The notes: generated by a model from the sequence alone, not told the origin. 64,000 bases of DNA from Solirubrobacterales bacterium (GCA_027449125.1 DAIDME010000102.1:32507-96506), one strand, 5' to 3'; shown: positions 26,960 through 37,421, counted from the stretch's first letter. Numbers and translations: made by a program.

Positions 26960-28361
26960 GCGCCGGCGTCTTGACGGCGACGATCCGCCACGGTTGCGCG
27001 GCATCGTCGGTCAGCGCGAAGGTCCAGCGCTCCGTGAAGCCGGTGGGCCGTGTCGCGCTGCCCGCCAGAACCCGGGTGGTGTTGCGGTCCTCGATGTAGC
27101 GCCGGCCGCGCAGGTCCACGTCGACCGTCATGCTCGCGGGCTCCGCCGCGGCGTCGAGCGCCACGATCCTGATCCGCGTGACCTGTGGGCCACGCACCAC
27201 AAGGCGCGTCGCACCGCTTGGGTCGCCGGGGTGCAGCAGCTCCTGCACCGCCTCGGGGGAGGCCAGCGCGCGCAGCTCGTCGGCCGAGCCGTCCACCGCC
27301 TGCGCCCAGGCGTTCACCGCGCGCCTGGCCGCGACCTCGAGAATGTCGGGCGCGAAGCGGCCGTCGGCGAGGCTCAGGTCCATCGCCTGGGCGTGCGCGT
27401 CGCCCGTGAACTGCAGCGCGGCCAGGTCGGCCACCTTGGTGCCTGCCGGCGCCCGCTCCGCGACGGCGCCCTCGACCAGCGCCTCGTCGCGCATCGCCTG
27501 CTCGTCGGAGAAGTGCGTCTGCACGATGCGGTCCTTCAGGCTGTGTTCGCCCTCGGCGCCCGACTCGATCGAGGCGAGCACCCAGTGCTCGCCGCGGCGC
27601 TCGAGCGTCCAGTACTCGCGCATGCGCACCGACTCGGTGACGGCTCCGGTGCGCCTGATCCGCCGGCCGGCGCGGTCCACCACGTAGTCGCGCAGCTTCG
27701 CCTCGATCAGCACCACCACGCGGTCCACATCCTGGGCGCCGCGCTCACGCCGCACCAGGCCGACGTAGCGCACCTGCGGCGCTCCGACGGGCTCCACGTG
27801 GTTGCGCCAGCCCCGGCGCTCGAAGTCGTCCAGGCGCCGCTCCCACTCGACCAGCAGCGCGGGCGTGATCAGCCCGCGCAGGGCGATGCGGTCATCCTCG
27901 GACCAGGCCCGCTGGATGTCGGCAAACAGCCGCGCGCCGGATTCGCGCACCGCCGCCGGTCCGAAGATCGGATTCTCGTCTTCGGCCTCCGCGGCTGCCA
28001 GCTCGACGTGGCGCTCGCGGCGGCGGCTCTCCCGCCGGTGCGCACGGCCCTGGCGCTGGTGCGCGCCCCAGTAGGCCATGAAGCCCGGCATCCCGCGGGT
28101 CGAGACCCACCAGATCGCGATCCCGGCGGCGATGAAGATCAGGGCGACGCCGTGCGTCGCGATCGCCAGGTCGATGATCACCCGGAAGATCAGGAAGACG
28201 ACGAAGACGTTGGCGCCACCACCACCGCCACCACCACCGCCGCCACCGCTGAAGCCGGCCGAGCCGCCGCCGGCCGAGGCCAGCGCCGCCGGCGCGAGCA
28301 CCAGCGCGGCCGCCGCGACCAGCGCCAGCGCGAGGACGAGCCTGCCGCGCGACGGTCGCAT
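26949..28361 (-). CDS. TIM44-like domain membrane protein
   Basis: A 470-aa protein with a signal-like first helix (VLALALVAAAALVLAPAALA), a run of eleven Gly, a second membrane segment (VVFLIFRVIIDLAIATHGVALIFIAAGIAIWWV, in part), and two TIM44-like ligand domains (about 135-290 and 300-465; e.g. ESGARLFADIQRAWSEDD and TPALLVEWERRLDDF). Such proteins bind membranes and are often of unknown function in bacteria. It is the third gene of a lipB-lipA operon, starting 13 bases after lipA. Confidence 0.75.
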   Translation of the reverse strand: MRPSRGRLVLALALVAAAALVLAPAALASAGGGSAGFSGGGGGGGGGGGANVFVVFLIFRVIIDLAIATHGVALIFIAAGIAIWWVSTRGMPGFMAYWGAHQRQGRAHRRESRRRERHVELAAAEAEDENPIFGPAAVRESGARLFADIQRAWSEDDRIALRGLITPALLVEWERRLDDFERRGWRNHVEPVGAPQVRYVGLVRRERGAQDVDRVVVLIEAKLRDYVVDRAGRRIRRTGAVTESVRMREYWTLERRGEHWVLASIESGAEGEHSLKDRIVQTHFSDEQAMRDEALVEGAVAERAPAGTKVADLAALQFTGDAHAQAMDLSLADGRFAPDILEVAARRAVNAWAQAVDGSADELRALASPEAVQELLHPGDPSGATRLVVRGPQVTRIRIVALDAAAEPASMTVDVDLRGRRYIEDRNTTRVLAGSATRPTGFTERWTFALTDDAAQPWRIVAVKTPALSA

Positions 28362-28373
28362 CGCCGCCCCGCC

Positions 28374-29348
28374 TCAGCCCGCCGCCGCGGCGCGCAGCGG
28401 CCCGACGCCCGGTTCGCTCTGGGGAACGTGCTGGTCGGCGTGGTAGCTCGAGCGCACCAGCGGCCCGGCCGCGACGTGCTCGAACCCGAGCCGGTAGGCC
28501 TCGGCCTCCAGCGCCGCGAACTCGTCCGGGTGCCAGAAACGCACGATCGGCAGGTGGTTCTCGGTCGGGCGCAGATACTGGCCGACGGTGAGCACCTGGA
28601 CGTGGTTTTCTCGCAGCGTCCCGATCGCGTCGACCATCTCCGCGAAGGACTCACCCAGTCCCACCATCAGCCCAGACTTGGTGACGACCTCGTTCCCGCC
28701 CATCTCCTTGGCGTTGCGCAGGACGCGGTTGGAGCGCTCCCAGGTCGAGCCGCGGCGGGCGACGGCGTAGAGGCGGGGGACGACCTCGACGTTGTGGTTG
28801 AAGACGTCGGGCCGCTCGGCGATCACCTTCGCGAGCGGCATCTCCTGGCCGCGGAAGTCCGGGGTGAGCACCTCGATCTTGGTCTGCGGCGACTGGCGGC
28901 GGATCTGGCGGATCACGCCGACGAAGGCGTGGGCACCGTAGTCGTAGAGGTCGTCGCGGTCGACGCTCGTGATCACGGCGTGGCGCAGGCCCATCTGCGC
29001 CACCGAGCGCGCCACGCGGGCGGGCTCCAGGGGGTCGTTCCAGGTCGGCTTGCCGCTGCGCACGTTGCAGAAGCCGCAGCGCCGGGTGCAGGTGTCGCCG
29101 AGGATCATGAAGGTCGCGGTGCCGCGCTGCCAGCACTCGCCGATGTTCGGGCAGGCGGCCTCCTGACAGACGGTGTTGAGGTTCTCCGAGCGGATCAGCG
29201 ACTGCAGCTCGCGGTAGCGCGAACCACCCGGCGCGGGCACCTTGAACCACGGCGGCTTGCGGCCTCGGTGCGGCTGCACCTCGGGCCCGAGCACGGCGAG
29301 CACGTCGGTGATGCCGCCGGGGTTGGAGCGTGCGCGGGTTGCGCTCAT
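28374..29348 (-). CDS. lipA: Lipoyl synthase (radical SAM)
   Basis: A 324-aa enzyme that inserts two sulfurs into protein-bound octanoyl groups. It has both iron-sulfur motifs: N-terminal CQEAACPNIGEC (auxiliary cluster) and CTRRCGFC (radical SAM cluster), plus the C-terminal RSSYHADQ. Length is normal. It starts four bases after lipB, so both steps of lipoyl assembly, needed for pyruvate and 2-oxoglutarate dehydrogenases and glycine cleavage, are made together. Confidence 0.96.
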   Translation of the reverse strand: MSATRARSNPGGITDVLAVLGPEVQPHRGRKPPWFKVPAPGGSRYRELQSLIRSENLNTVCQEAACPNIGECWQRGTATFMILGDTCTRRCGFCNVRSGKPTWNDPLEPARVARSVAQMGLRHAVITSVDRDDLYDYGAHAFVGVIRQIRRQSPQTKIEVLTPDFRGQEMPLAKVIAERPDVFNHNVEVVPRLYAVARRGSTWERSNRVLRNAKEMGGNEVVTKSGLMVGLGESFAEMVDAIGTLRENHVQVLTVGQYLRPTENHLPIVRFWHPDEFAALEAEAYRLGFEHVAAGPLVRSSYHADQHVPQSEPGVGPLRAAAAG

Positions 29349-29352
29349 ACGC

Positions 29353-30063
29353 CTACAAGCGTACCGCCGCCGGGGTGGCGGCCCGTTCGAGGGTCGCGCG
29401 AGTCACCGGTACGGTCTCGTGGCCGAGCGCGCCGGCGAGCGAAGCAGCGGCGAGCTCGCCGCAGTGGGCCAGGGAGGCGTCGGCGCCCTCCGCGTGCACG
29501 CAGGTCATGGTCACGTCGGGCAGGCCGCAGGCGACGATCCAGCCGAAGGGCTCGAGCGCGCAGCGCTCGACGTTGAGCGCGAAGCCGTGCGTGGTCACCG
29601 CTTGGGAGACGTGCACGCCGATCGAGGCGATCTTGCGGTCCTCGACCCAGACGCCGGTGTAGTCGGGGCCCTCGTCGGCGCGGGCGCGGGCGCCGATGCC
29701 GACCTGCTCCAGGGCGGCGATCAGCGAGCGCTCCAGGAGGCGCACGTAGGCGACCACGTCGCCGGTCGCGACGATCGGGTAGCCGACCAGCTGGCCGGGG
29801 CCGTGGTAGGTGACCCTGCCGCCGCGCTTGGTCTCGATGATCTCGATGCCGCGCGCGGCGTAGAAGGCCTCGCCCATCGTCAGCTCGCCCGGCTGGGAGC
29901 GCCGGCCGCGGGTGTAGACCGCCGGGTCGTGCTCGAGCAGGAGCAGCGTGTCGGGGATCTGGTCCTGCTGGCGGGCGCTGCGCAGCGCCTCCTGGAGGGC
30001 GAGCGCGTCGCGGTAGGCGACCGGGCCCAGGTCGGCAACCCACATCTCGGACATGCTCTGCAT
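29353..30063 (-). CDS. lipB: Lipoyl(octanoyl) transferase
   Basis: A protein of about 236 aa that moves octanoyl from acyl carrier protein to lipoyl domains. Motifs: RGGRVTYHGPGQLVGYPI, the catalytic Lys in RKIASIGVHVSQAVTTHGFALN (first part) and the catalytic Cys in PFGWIVACGLPDVTMTC. ATG 30063 (or 30054) begins the homology (MWVADLGPVAYRDA); the long upstream extension of the frame is not coding. First gene of the lipB-lipA-TIM44-like operon. Confidence 0.94.
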   Translation of the reverse strand: MQSMSEMWVADLGPVAYRDALALQEALRSARQQDQIPDTLLLLEHDPAVYTRGRRSQPGELTMGEAFYAARGIEIIETKRGGRVTYHGPGQLVGYPIVATGDVVAYVRLLERSLIAALEQVGIGARARADEGPDYTGVWVEDRKIASIGVHVSQAVTTHGFALNVERCALEPFGWIVACGLPDVTMTCVHAEGADASLAHCGELAAASLAGALGHETVPVTRATLERAATPAAVRL

Positions 30064-30081
30064 CGTAGAGCGGGGACGGGC

Positions 30082-30115
30082 GGGCCAAATACATGCTCTG
30101 GCATGTATTTGGCCC
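30082..30115. repeat. Palindromic element copy 1 (GGGCCAAATACATGC hairpin)
   Basis: GGGCCAAATACATGC (30082-30096), loop TCTG, GCATGTATTTGGCCC (30101-30115): 15-bp perfect arms. It lies between divergent genes (lipB and the 30158 gene), so it is not a terminator for either. Thirteen bases of each arm recur at 63476-63511. Confidence 0.85.
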
Positions 30116-30157
30116 CTCCGATCGGGAACGCGCGCCGGCAGGGCGTAGGATCGCGTC

Positions 30158-30742
30158 ATGAGCCTCACCCGTCTGCGCTGGCGCCTGCGCGGCGCCTGGC
30201 TGTGGCCGTCATTCCTGGTGCTGAGCCTCGCCGACGCGACGATCGTCCACGAGCTGCCGCCCGCGGGCGACAGCGCCACCTGGGTGGGCGGCTGGCTGCT
30301 TGCCTCGGTGCTCAACCTGCTGGCGATCGCGATGCTCGGGAGGGCGGGCGGGCGCGTGGTGCGCCGGCTGCGCGGCGATATGCCCGCGGTGGTCGCGCGC
30401 AACTACGCCGGTGCGCTGCTGACGCTGGTGATCACGCTCGGCTTCCTGGGAGCCGGTCTCCTGAACCAGGCGACGGTGCAGGCCGACCACGCCGCCCTGC
30501 GGGACGCGGTTGCCCGCGCCGAGGCCTACATCGGGACGCACGCGCCCGCAAGCTTTCAGGTGGGGTTGCGCGAGCTCGACACCTACGTGGTGCAGGAGCC
30601 CGTGATCTACCGGGTCTGCGCCGCCGACGTGAGCGGCGGCCGCTATTACTGCGTGGTGGTCAACCGGTCCCAGCCCTTTGGGCGCAGCGTGCACTACTCG
30701 GGGGCCGAGTCCAACGCGCTGCTCGCGCAGGGCCAGGGTTAG
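30158..30742 (+). CDS. Membrane protein of unknown function
   Basis: A 194-aa protein with about three membrane segments (LWPSFLVLSLADATIV, WLLASVLNLLAIAMLG, AGALLTLVITLGFLGAGLL) and a soluble C-terminal domain of about 90 aa that would face one side of the membrane (HAPASFQVGLRELDTYVVQE, YRVCAADVSGGRYYCVVVN). I do not recognise a family. ATG 30158. Its stop touches the decayed tetR gene that follows. Confidence 0.7.
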   Translation: MSLTRLRWRLRGAWLWPSFLVLSLADATIVHELPPAGDSATWVGGWLLASVLNLLAIAMLGRAGGRVVRRLRGDMPAVVARNYAGALLTLVITLGFLGAGLLNQATVQADHAALRDAVARAEAYIGTHAPASFQVGLRELDTYVVQEPVIYRVCAADVSGGRYYCVVVNRSQPFGRSVHYSGAESNALLAQGQG

Positions 30743-31179
30743 GGGCGCGTCGGCGCAGGCGGGAAGGCCGACTGCGGGCCGTGCTCGAGCAGGTGCGCGC
30801 CGCGGTCGAGGTCCGCCTCGACGCGTGCGGTGAGCTCGCCCGCGCTCGTTCCGGGGCCCGCCGCGTGGCGCAGCCGGGCGTCGTAGAGCAACTCGATCAG
30901 ACCGGTGAGCGCCCGCGCCGCGACGAGCGGTTCGGGGTCACGCGCATCGACCCGAGCTCGGTTGCCAGCACGGCCGCCAGCTCGGCGACGATCCGCTGGC
31001 GATGCGCGCCGAGTGCGGCCCGCAGCGCGGCGTCTCGCGCAGCATCCGGCCGAAGGCCTCCAGGTCGGCCAGGCCGTAGGCGGGCATCGGCTTGACGAGC
31101 ATCCGCCACTCCGCCACTCCGCCGTCAGCGCCGCCGTCAGCGCCGCGGCCGGCGTCACGCCGCCGGCCCGGTCGCGCAC
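30739..31179 (-). pseudogene. Decayed TetR-family regulator (ligand domain remnant)
   Basis: TetR-like C-terminal ligand domain spread over three reading frames on the minus strand: VRDRAGGVTPAAALTAALTAEW, then YGLADLEAFGRMLRETP, then AALRAALGAHRQRIVAELAA, then DPEPLVAARALTGLIELLYD. At least two or three frameshifts are needed to join them, and the HTH domain is absent. The missing 5' end faces the truncated 5' end of an ABC ATPase on the other strand at about 31180. Confidence 0.65.
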
Positions 31180-31182
31180 GGC

Positions 31183-31856
31183 TCCGACGAGCGGCTCGAG
31201 CGCTTCGACGCGACCGACTTCGCCGGGCGCCTCGCAAAGCGGCTCTCAGGCGGCCGGCGCCGCCGCGTCGACCTCGCCGCCGGCCTGATCGAAAGGCCCC
31301 AGCTGCCCGTGCTCGACGAGCCCACCACCGGCCTTGACCCCCGTAGCCGCCAGGTCGTCTGGTCGACGGTGAGGGAGCTGGTCGGCGAAGTGATCACGCT
31401 GTTGCTCACCACCCAGTACCTGGAGGAGGCCGACGCCCCCGCCGACGACATCGTGCAGATCGACCACGGTCGCACGGTCGCCAGATCGCCAGGGGCACGC
31501 CCACCCAGCTCGAAGCCCAGACCGGCGCGCAGCGCGTGGACGCGGTGGCCGCCGACGCGCAGGCTTTCGAGGCGCTCGTGCGGCACCTCGCCGAAGCCGG
31601 CTCTGAGCTGACGCGCCAGCCGGAGGAGCGCCGCATCTCGATCCCTGCGCCCGACGAGCTCGCCGACCTCCAGCGTGTCTCGGTCGCGCTTGCCGGACGG
31701 CCGGTGCACGCAGATGAGATCGCGCTGCGCCGGCCCACGCTGGACGACGTCTTCATGACGCTGACCGGCCACCCCGCGGAGGACCGGGATGCTTCCACCA
31801 CCGCCCCGCAGGAGGCCGCCGCATGCTCGCCTATGTCCGCGAATCGGCGCTTCTGA
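31183..31856 (+). pseudogene. Decayed ABC exporter ATPase (DrrA-type), N terminus deleted and frameshifted
   Basis: Homology starts mid-protein at LERFDATDFAGRLAKRLSGG (ABC signature region), continues with Walker B and D-loop (VLDEPTTGLDPRSRQVVW) and LLLTTQYLEEAD, then changes frame near 31480-31497 to GTPTQLEAQTGAQRVDAV and a DUF4162-like C terminus ending TLDDVFMTLTGHPAED. The Walker A half is absent. It cannot encode a working ATPase. The next gene, its permease, is intact. Confidence 0.8.
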
Positions 31857-32608
31857 CGGGCCGCTGCCTGCGCGCGATCGCGCGCGTGCCCCAGCGCCTT
31901 TTGGACGTGACGATCCAGCCGGTGATCTTCGTGCTGCTCTTCCGCTACGTCTTCGGCTCGGCGATCCACCCGGCGGGGGTGAGCAACTACTCCAGCTATC
32001 TGATGCCTGGGCTGGTCGCCCAGGGGCTCGCCTTCGGGATGATCGGTGCCGGCGTGGCGACCAGCACCGACATGTCCGAGGGGGTGCTCGACCGCTTCCG
32101 TTCGATGCCCGTCTCGCGCATGGCGGTCGTGACCGGCGAGGTGCTCGGCCAGTACTGCGAGGCGATCCTCGGCCTTTGCGTGTACGTGGCCGTCGGCCCG
32201 GCCATCGGCTGGCGCCCGAGCTTCGGTGCCGGTGACGCGACCGGCTGGGTGGCGCTGATGCTGCTGGGTACGCTGGCCTTCACCTGGGCCGGGGCGTACT
32301 TCGGCATGCTCGTGCGCTCGCCCGAGGCGATGCAGGGGGTCGGCTTCGCCCTGGTCTTCCCGCTCGCCTTCCTGGCCGGCGCCTTCGCACCGATCTCCGG
32401 CATGGCGCTGGTCCCGCGGATCATCGGCGACTGGGATCCCATCAGTGCGCTGGTCGCCGCCTCGCGCAGCCTCGCCAACGGCTACCCCTCGAGCGGCTCC
32501 TGGCTGCTCTCACACGGCGTACTGGCGATGGTGATCTGGTCTGCGCTGCTCCTGGCGGCCTTCGTGCCGCTGTCGCTGCGGCGCTTCAACGCCACGGTCG
32601 CCGCATAG
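31823..32608 (+). CDS. ABC-2 type permease (DrrB-like), orphaned
   Basis: A 261-aa, six-helix ABC-2 permease (VTIQPVIFVLLFRYVFGSAI, SYLMPGLVAQGLAFG, PLAFLAGAFAPISGMALVPR) of the daunorubicin-exporter type. ATG 31823 has AGGAGG seven bases upstream. The ORF is complete but its ATPase partner is broken and the promoter of the operon appears deleted, so it may be silent or depend on another ATPase. A hairpin follows at 32626-32655. Confidence 0.85.
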   Translation: MLAYVRESALLTGRCLRAIARVPQRLLDVTIQPVIFVLLFRYVFGSAIHPAGVSNYSSYLMPGLVAQGLAFGMIGAGVATSTDMSEGVLDRFRSMPVSRMAVVTGEVLGQYCEAILGLCVYVAVGPAIGWRPSFGAGDATGWVALMLLGTLAFTWAGAYFGMLVRSPEAMQGVGFALVFPLAFLAGAFAPISGMALVPRIIGDWDPISALVAASRSLANGYPSSGSWLLSHGVLAMVIWSALLLAAFVPLSLRRFNATVAA

Positions 32609-32625
32609 CCGACGGGGCGCATCCC

Positions 32626-32655
32626 GCTGCCGGTGGTCCGCTGACCACCGGCAGC
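32626..32655 (+). terminator. Hairpin terminator after the permease gene
   Basis: GCTGCCGGTGGTC (32626-32638), loop CGCT, GACCACCGGCAGC (32643-32655): 13-bp perfect stem 18 bases after the stop, no T tract. Confidence 0.6.
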
Positions 32656-32742
32656 GCCTCGAGCTGGCCGGCGGGCCGCCTCGAGGCCGGGTGGCGCTGG
32701 CGCAAGGCAAAGGCCGAGCGCGACCTCTATCGTGGCTGAGGC

Positions 32743-34323
<1,581 letters not shown>

Positions 34324-34477
34324 GCGTCAGCCGCACCAGTTTGACGAGGCGCTCCAGCCGTCGTGTTCGGCGGGCGACGATCTGGGTATGTGCAGGACAG
34401 AGCCAAGACCGCGACTCCGCACGCTCCCTCGTGTTTCGAGTTCTCGGAAGTAATTCAAAGACAAATGGAGGCGTTAC

Positions 34478-35302
34478 ATGCGCAAACCACGCTCTCTGCT
34501 GCGCAGCCGCACCAGCAGGTTGCACCGTCCTTCGCCGGCGATGATGGTGGCTCTGGCCGCCCTGTTCCTATCGCTCGGAGGCGCGAGCTATGCGGCGGTG
34601 ATGCTGCCGGCCCACAGCGTCGGGTCGGCGCAGCTCAAGACGTTTGCCGTGACCAACCCGAAGCTCGCCAACGAGTCGGTCGGCTACCGCAAGATCATGC
34701 CGGGCGCGGTTGGCATCGTGCGCGTCGACAAGAACCAGGTGCAGCTCCGGGTGACGGGCACGTGCATGGGTGCGAACCAGGCGATGACTTCGGTCAACAT
34801 CATGGGTGGCGTCACCTGCGGGTCCACCTCGCCGAGCGAGTTTGACACCGGCGTGCCGACCGCGAAGGCGCTCACGACCACGGCCGCAACGGTGGCGAGC
34901 ATGGCGCTTGCCGGCGGCAATGAGTACATGGTGCAGGCCGCCCCCTACATCACGGTGACCGGCAACAACGCCACCACCGCGCAGAACATCACCGTGAGCT
35001 GCACGCTGGCCGCTGGCACCGCCACCACCGCGACGGAGACCCGCATGGTGAGCATCTACGTGCCAGCCGGCAGCTCCACGACGCCCACTACGGCGTCCGC
35101 ATCAATCCCGCTCACGGTGATCCAGCCTGAGAGCCCGAACAGCACGACCGCCTCGGTCAACTGCGTCGACGCCACCACCGGTGGTCTCACCGGCGCGGGC
35201 ACGCTCGACGCTCAGGCCACGGTCTACGCGACGACGCTGGCGCCGCCGACGACGGCGACGACGACGACGACCACGACGACGGCAGCCGCCGTTCGCCCGT
35301 GA
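34478..35302 (+). CDS. Secreted protein with Solirubrobacterales-type signal segment
   Basis: A 274-aa exported protein. The N terminus has basic residues, then SPAMMVALAALFLSLGGASY and a mature start near YAAVMLPAHSVGSAQLK, a signal style common in secreted proteins of this order. The mature part has four Cys that could form two disulfides (GTCMGAN / VTCGST, VSCTLAA / VNCVDAT) and beta-rich Thr/Ser sequence; the tail is a Thr run followed by AAAVRP, encoded by ACG repeats. GGAGG lies six bases before ATG 34478. Function unknown. Confidence 0.8.
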   Translation: MRKPRSLLRSRTSRLHRPSPAMMVALAALFLSLGGASYAAVMLPAHSVGSAQLKTFAVTNPKLANESVGYRKIMPGAVGIVRVDKNQVQLRVTGTCMGANQAMTSVNIMGGVTCGSTSPSEFDTGVPTAKALTTTAATVASMALAGGNEYMVQAAPYITVTGNNATTAQNITVSCTLAAGTATTATETRMVSIYVPAGSSTTPTTASASIPLTVIQPESPNSTTASVNCVDATTGGLTGAGTLDAQATVYATTLAPPTTATTTTTTTTAAAVRP

Positions 35303-35308
35303 GGTCGA

Positions 35309-35345
35309 GGTTCCGTTGCGCCCGGGCGACGGGCGCAACGGAACC
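35309..35345 (+). terminator. Hairpin just after the secreted-protein stop
   Basis: GGTTCCGTTGCGCCC (35309-35323), 7-nt loop, GGGCGCAACGGAACC (35331-35345): 15-bp perfect stem beginning seven bases after the stop. No T tract; the next hairpin has one. Confidence 0.6.
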
Positions 35346-35356
35346 GGTCGCGAAAG

Positions 35357-35416
35357 CGGCCCGCCCCGCCGATGCCCGCACCCTCTGGGTGGCGGGTGAG
35401 GGGGCGGGCCGTTTTT
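35357..35416 (+). terminator. Intrinsic terminator with T tract
   Basis: CGGCCCGCCCC (35357-35367) pairs with GGGGCGGGCCG (35401-35411), followed by TTTTT (35412-35416). The 33-nt interior forms a smaller hairpin (CCCGC / GCGGG). The clearest rho-independent terminator in the window; it separates the secreted protein from the cyclophilin gene. Confidence 0.85.
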
Positions 35417-35441
35417 GCGTGCCAGCAGCTACGGTCAGAGG

Positions 35442-35900
35442 ATGAGCACAGCAAAGCTGCACACAAACCACGGCACGATCACGCTCGAGTTCTTCGATGA
35501 CGATGCCCCCAAGACGGTCGAGAACTTCCGCAAGCTCTCGGGCGACGGCTTCTACGACGGCCTCAGCTTCCACCGCGTCATCCCGGACTTCATGATCCAG
35601 GGCGGGTGTCCATTGGGAACCGGCACCGGGGGCCCCGGCTACACGTTCGCCGACGAGTTCAACCAGCACAAGGTGGTGCGCGGGGCGATCGCAATGGCCA
35701 ACGCCGGCCCGAACACCAACGGCTCGCAGTTCTTCATCGTCACGACTGCGGCCGCACCGTGGCTCGACGGCAAGCACACCGTCTTTGGGTACGTGACAGA
35801 TGGGATGGACGCGGTGGACGCGATCGAGGCGCTGCCGACCGATGGTCGTGACCGGCCGCAGGAGCCCGCCGTGGTCGAGTCGGTCGAGCTGGGCGACTGA
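35442..35900 (+). CDS. Cyclophilin-type peptidyl-prolyl cis-trans isomerase
   Basis: A 152-aa cytoplasmic cyclophilin catalysing proline isomerisation in protein folding. Active-site residues are visible: [13 protein letters not shown] (Arg, Phe, Gln), [15 protein letters not shown] and [10 protein letters not shown]. There is no signal peptide. ATG 35442 follows the terminator by 25 bases. The length is that of a minimal single-domain enzyme. Confidence 0.95.
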   Translation: MSTAKLHTNHGTITLEFFDDDAPKTVENFRKLSGDGFYDGLSFHRVIPDFMIQGGCPLGTGTGGPGYTFADEFNQHKVVRGAIAMANAGPNTNGSQFFIVTTAAAPWLDGKHTVFGYVTDGMDAVDAIEALPTDGRDRPQEPAVVESVELGD

Positions 35901-35915
35901 CGGGCCGGTCGCGCA

Positions 35916-37421
35916 GTGGGCACGATCGCCGTCGCCAACCCCGCAACCGGCGCGCCCCTGGGCGATGTGCCGCTGCTCGACGCCGCCCAGGTCGCGGAGC
36001 TCGCCAGCCGTGCCCGTGGGGCCCAGCCGGGATGGCGCGAACTGGGCTTTCGCGCGCGCGCAGCGGTCATGTGGCGAGCGCAGCGCTGGCTGCTCGACAA
36101 CGCCGAGCGGGTGATCGCCACGGTGGTGGCGGAGACCGGCAAGACACACGAGGATGCGCAGCTCACGGACTTCGGGTACGTGGTGCAGGCGCTCGGCTTC
36201 TGGGCCGCTCACAGCGAGCGCTACCTGGCCGACGAGCGCTCGCACTACTGGGGCAACCCGGCTGTTGTGGGCAAGCGGCTCGTGCTGCGCCGCGCGCCGC
36301 TCGGCGTGGTGGGGGTCATCGGCCCATGGAACTTCCCGCTCGTCAACGGCTTTGGCGACTGCATCCCCGCGCTGATGGCCGGCAACGCCGTGGTCCTCAA
36401 GCCCAGTGAGGTGACCCCGCTCTCCTCGCTGCTGATGGCCGAGATGTTCGCGGCCTGCGGGATGCCGGAGGGGGTCTTCCAGGTCGCCACGGGCGACGCT
36501 CAGACGGGGGCTGCCCTGGTCGCGGGGGTCGATTGCGTGATGTTCACGGGCTCCACGCGCACCGGCCGGGCGGTGGCGGTCGCAGCCGCCGAGCGGCTCG
36601 TCCCCTGTCACCTCGAGCTGGGCGGCAACGACGCGATGATCGTCTGTGCCGACGCTGACATCGAGAAGGCGGCCAACGCCGCCACCTACTACGCGATGAA
36701 CAACTCGGGACAGGTGTGCATCTCGATCGAGCGTGTCTACGTTGAGGCGCCGGTCTATGACGAGTTCGTCAAACGCGTCGTTGAGAAGGTCCGCGCCCTG
36801 CGCCAGGGTCCACCCGCCGGCCCTGGCAGCGTCGAGCTTGGCGCGATCACGTTCCGTCCACAGTTCGAGACGATTGACGCGCACGTGCGCGACGCCCTCG
36901 AGCGCGGAGCCCGAGCGCTCGTCGGCGGCCACGGTGTGGGTTCTGCGGACGGCCGCTTCTACGAGCCGACGGTGCTGGTCGACGTCGACCACACGATGCT
37001 GACGATGCGCGAGGAGACCTTCGGTCCGGTGCTGCCGATCATGCGCGTCGCCGACCTCGACGAGGCCGTGCGGCTCGCCAACGACTCCGACTACGGCCTG
37101 CAGGCGAGCGTTTTCACCCGTGACGCGCCGCGTGGCGAGCGGCTCGCACAGCGGCTCGAGGTCGGCGCGGTGTGCGTGAACGCGGCCCAGATCAACTACT
37201 TTGCGCTGAACCTCCCGATGGGGGGCTGGAAGCGCTCGGGCCTGGGCGCCCGTCACGGCGCCGAGGGCATCCGCAAGTACTGCCACACCCAGTCGATTTT
37301 GGTGAGCGGCTTCAGCCTGCGCCGGGAGCTCTTCATGTTCCCCTACAGCGCCCGCGTCACAGGACTGCTGGCCCGGCTGCAGCGCACGGTGTACGGGCGG
37401 CGCGCCCGACGTCGCGTCTGA
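35916..37421 (+). CDS. NAD(P)-dependent aldehyde dehydrogenase
   Basis: A 501-aa ALDH-superfamily enzyme oxidising aldehydes to acids: GVIGPWNFPLVN (cofactor cleft), FTGSTRTGRAVA, catalytic Glu in LELGGNDAMIVCADAD and nucleophile Cys in NNSGQVCISIERVYV, then EETFGPVLPI. The C-terminal extension after the conserved GAEGIRKYC is longer and basic. It resembles succinate-semialdehyde and long-chain aldehyde types. GTG 35916 begins 15 bases after the cyclophilin stop. Confidence 0.92.
   Translation: MGTIAVANPATGAPLGDVPLLDAAQVAELASRARGAQPGWRELGFRARAAVMWRAQRWLLDNAERVIATVVAETGKTHEDAQLTDFGYVVQALGFWAAHSERYLADERSHYWGNPAVVGKRLVLRRAPLGVVGVIGPWNFPLVNGFGDCIPALMAGNAVVLKPSEVTPLSSLLMAEMFAACGMPEGVFQVATGDAQTGAALVAGVDCVMFTGSTRTGRAVAVAAAERLVPCHLELGGNDAMIVCADADIEKAANAATYYAMNNSGQVCISIERVYVEAPVYDEFVKRVVEKVRALRQGPPAGPGSVELGAITFRPQFETIDAHVRDALERGARALVGGHGVGSADGRFYEPTVLVDVDHTMLTMREETFGPVLPIMRVADLDEAVRLANDSDYGLQASVFTRDAPRGERLAQRLEVGAVCVNAAQINYFALNLPMGGWKRSGLGARHGAEGIRKYCHTQSILVSGFSLRRELFMFPYSARVTGLLARLQRTVYGRRARRRV

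Noticed and set aside
28205..28250. CCA/CCG trinucleotide repeat resembling a microsatellite
   Set aside because: It encodes the eleven-glycine run of the TIM44-like protein on the minus strand.
26745..29576. Plus-strand open frame of 943 codons opposite the TIM44-like and lipA genes
   Set aside because: Antisense shadow; lipA on the minus strand has full iron-sulfur motifs.
30739..31179. Intact TetR gene
   Set aside because: The homologous segments lie in three frames and no HTH is present, so it is a remnant.
35250..35285. ACG repeat tract
   Set aside because: It encodes the Thr-rich C-terminal tail of the secreted protein at 34478.
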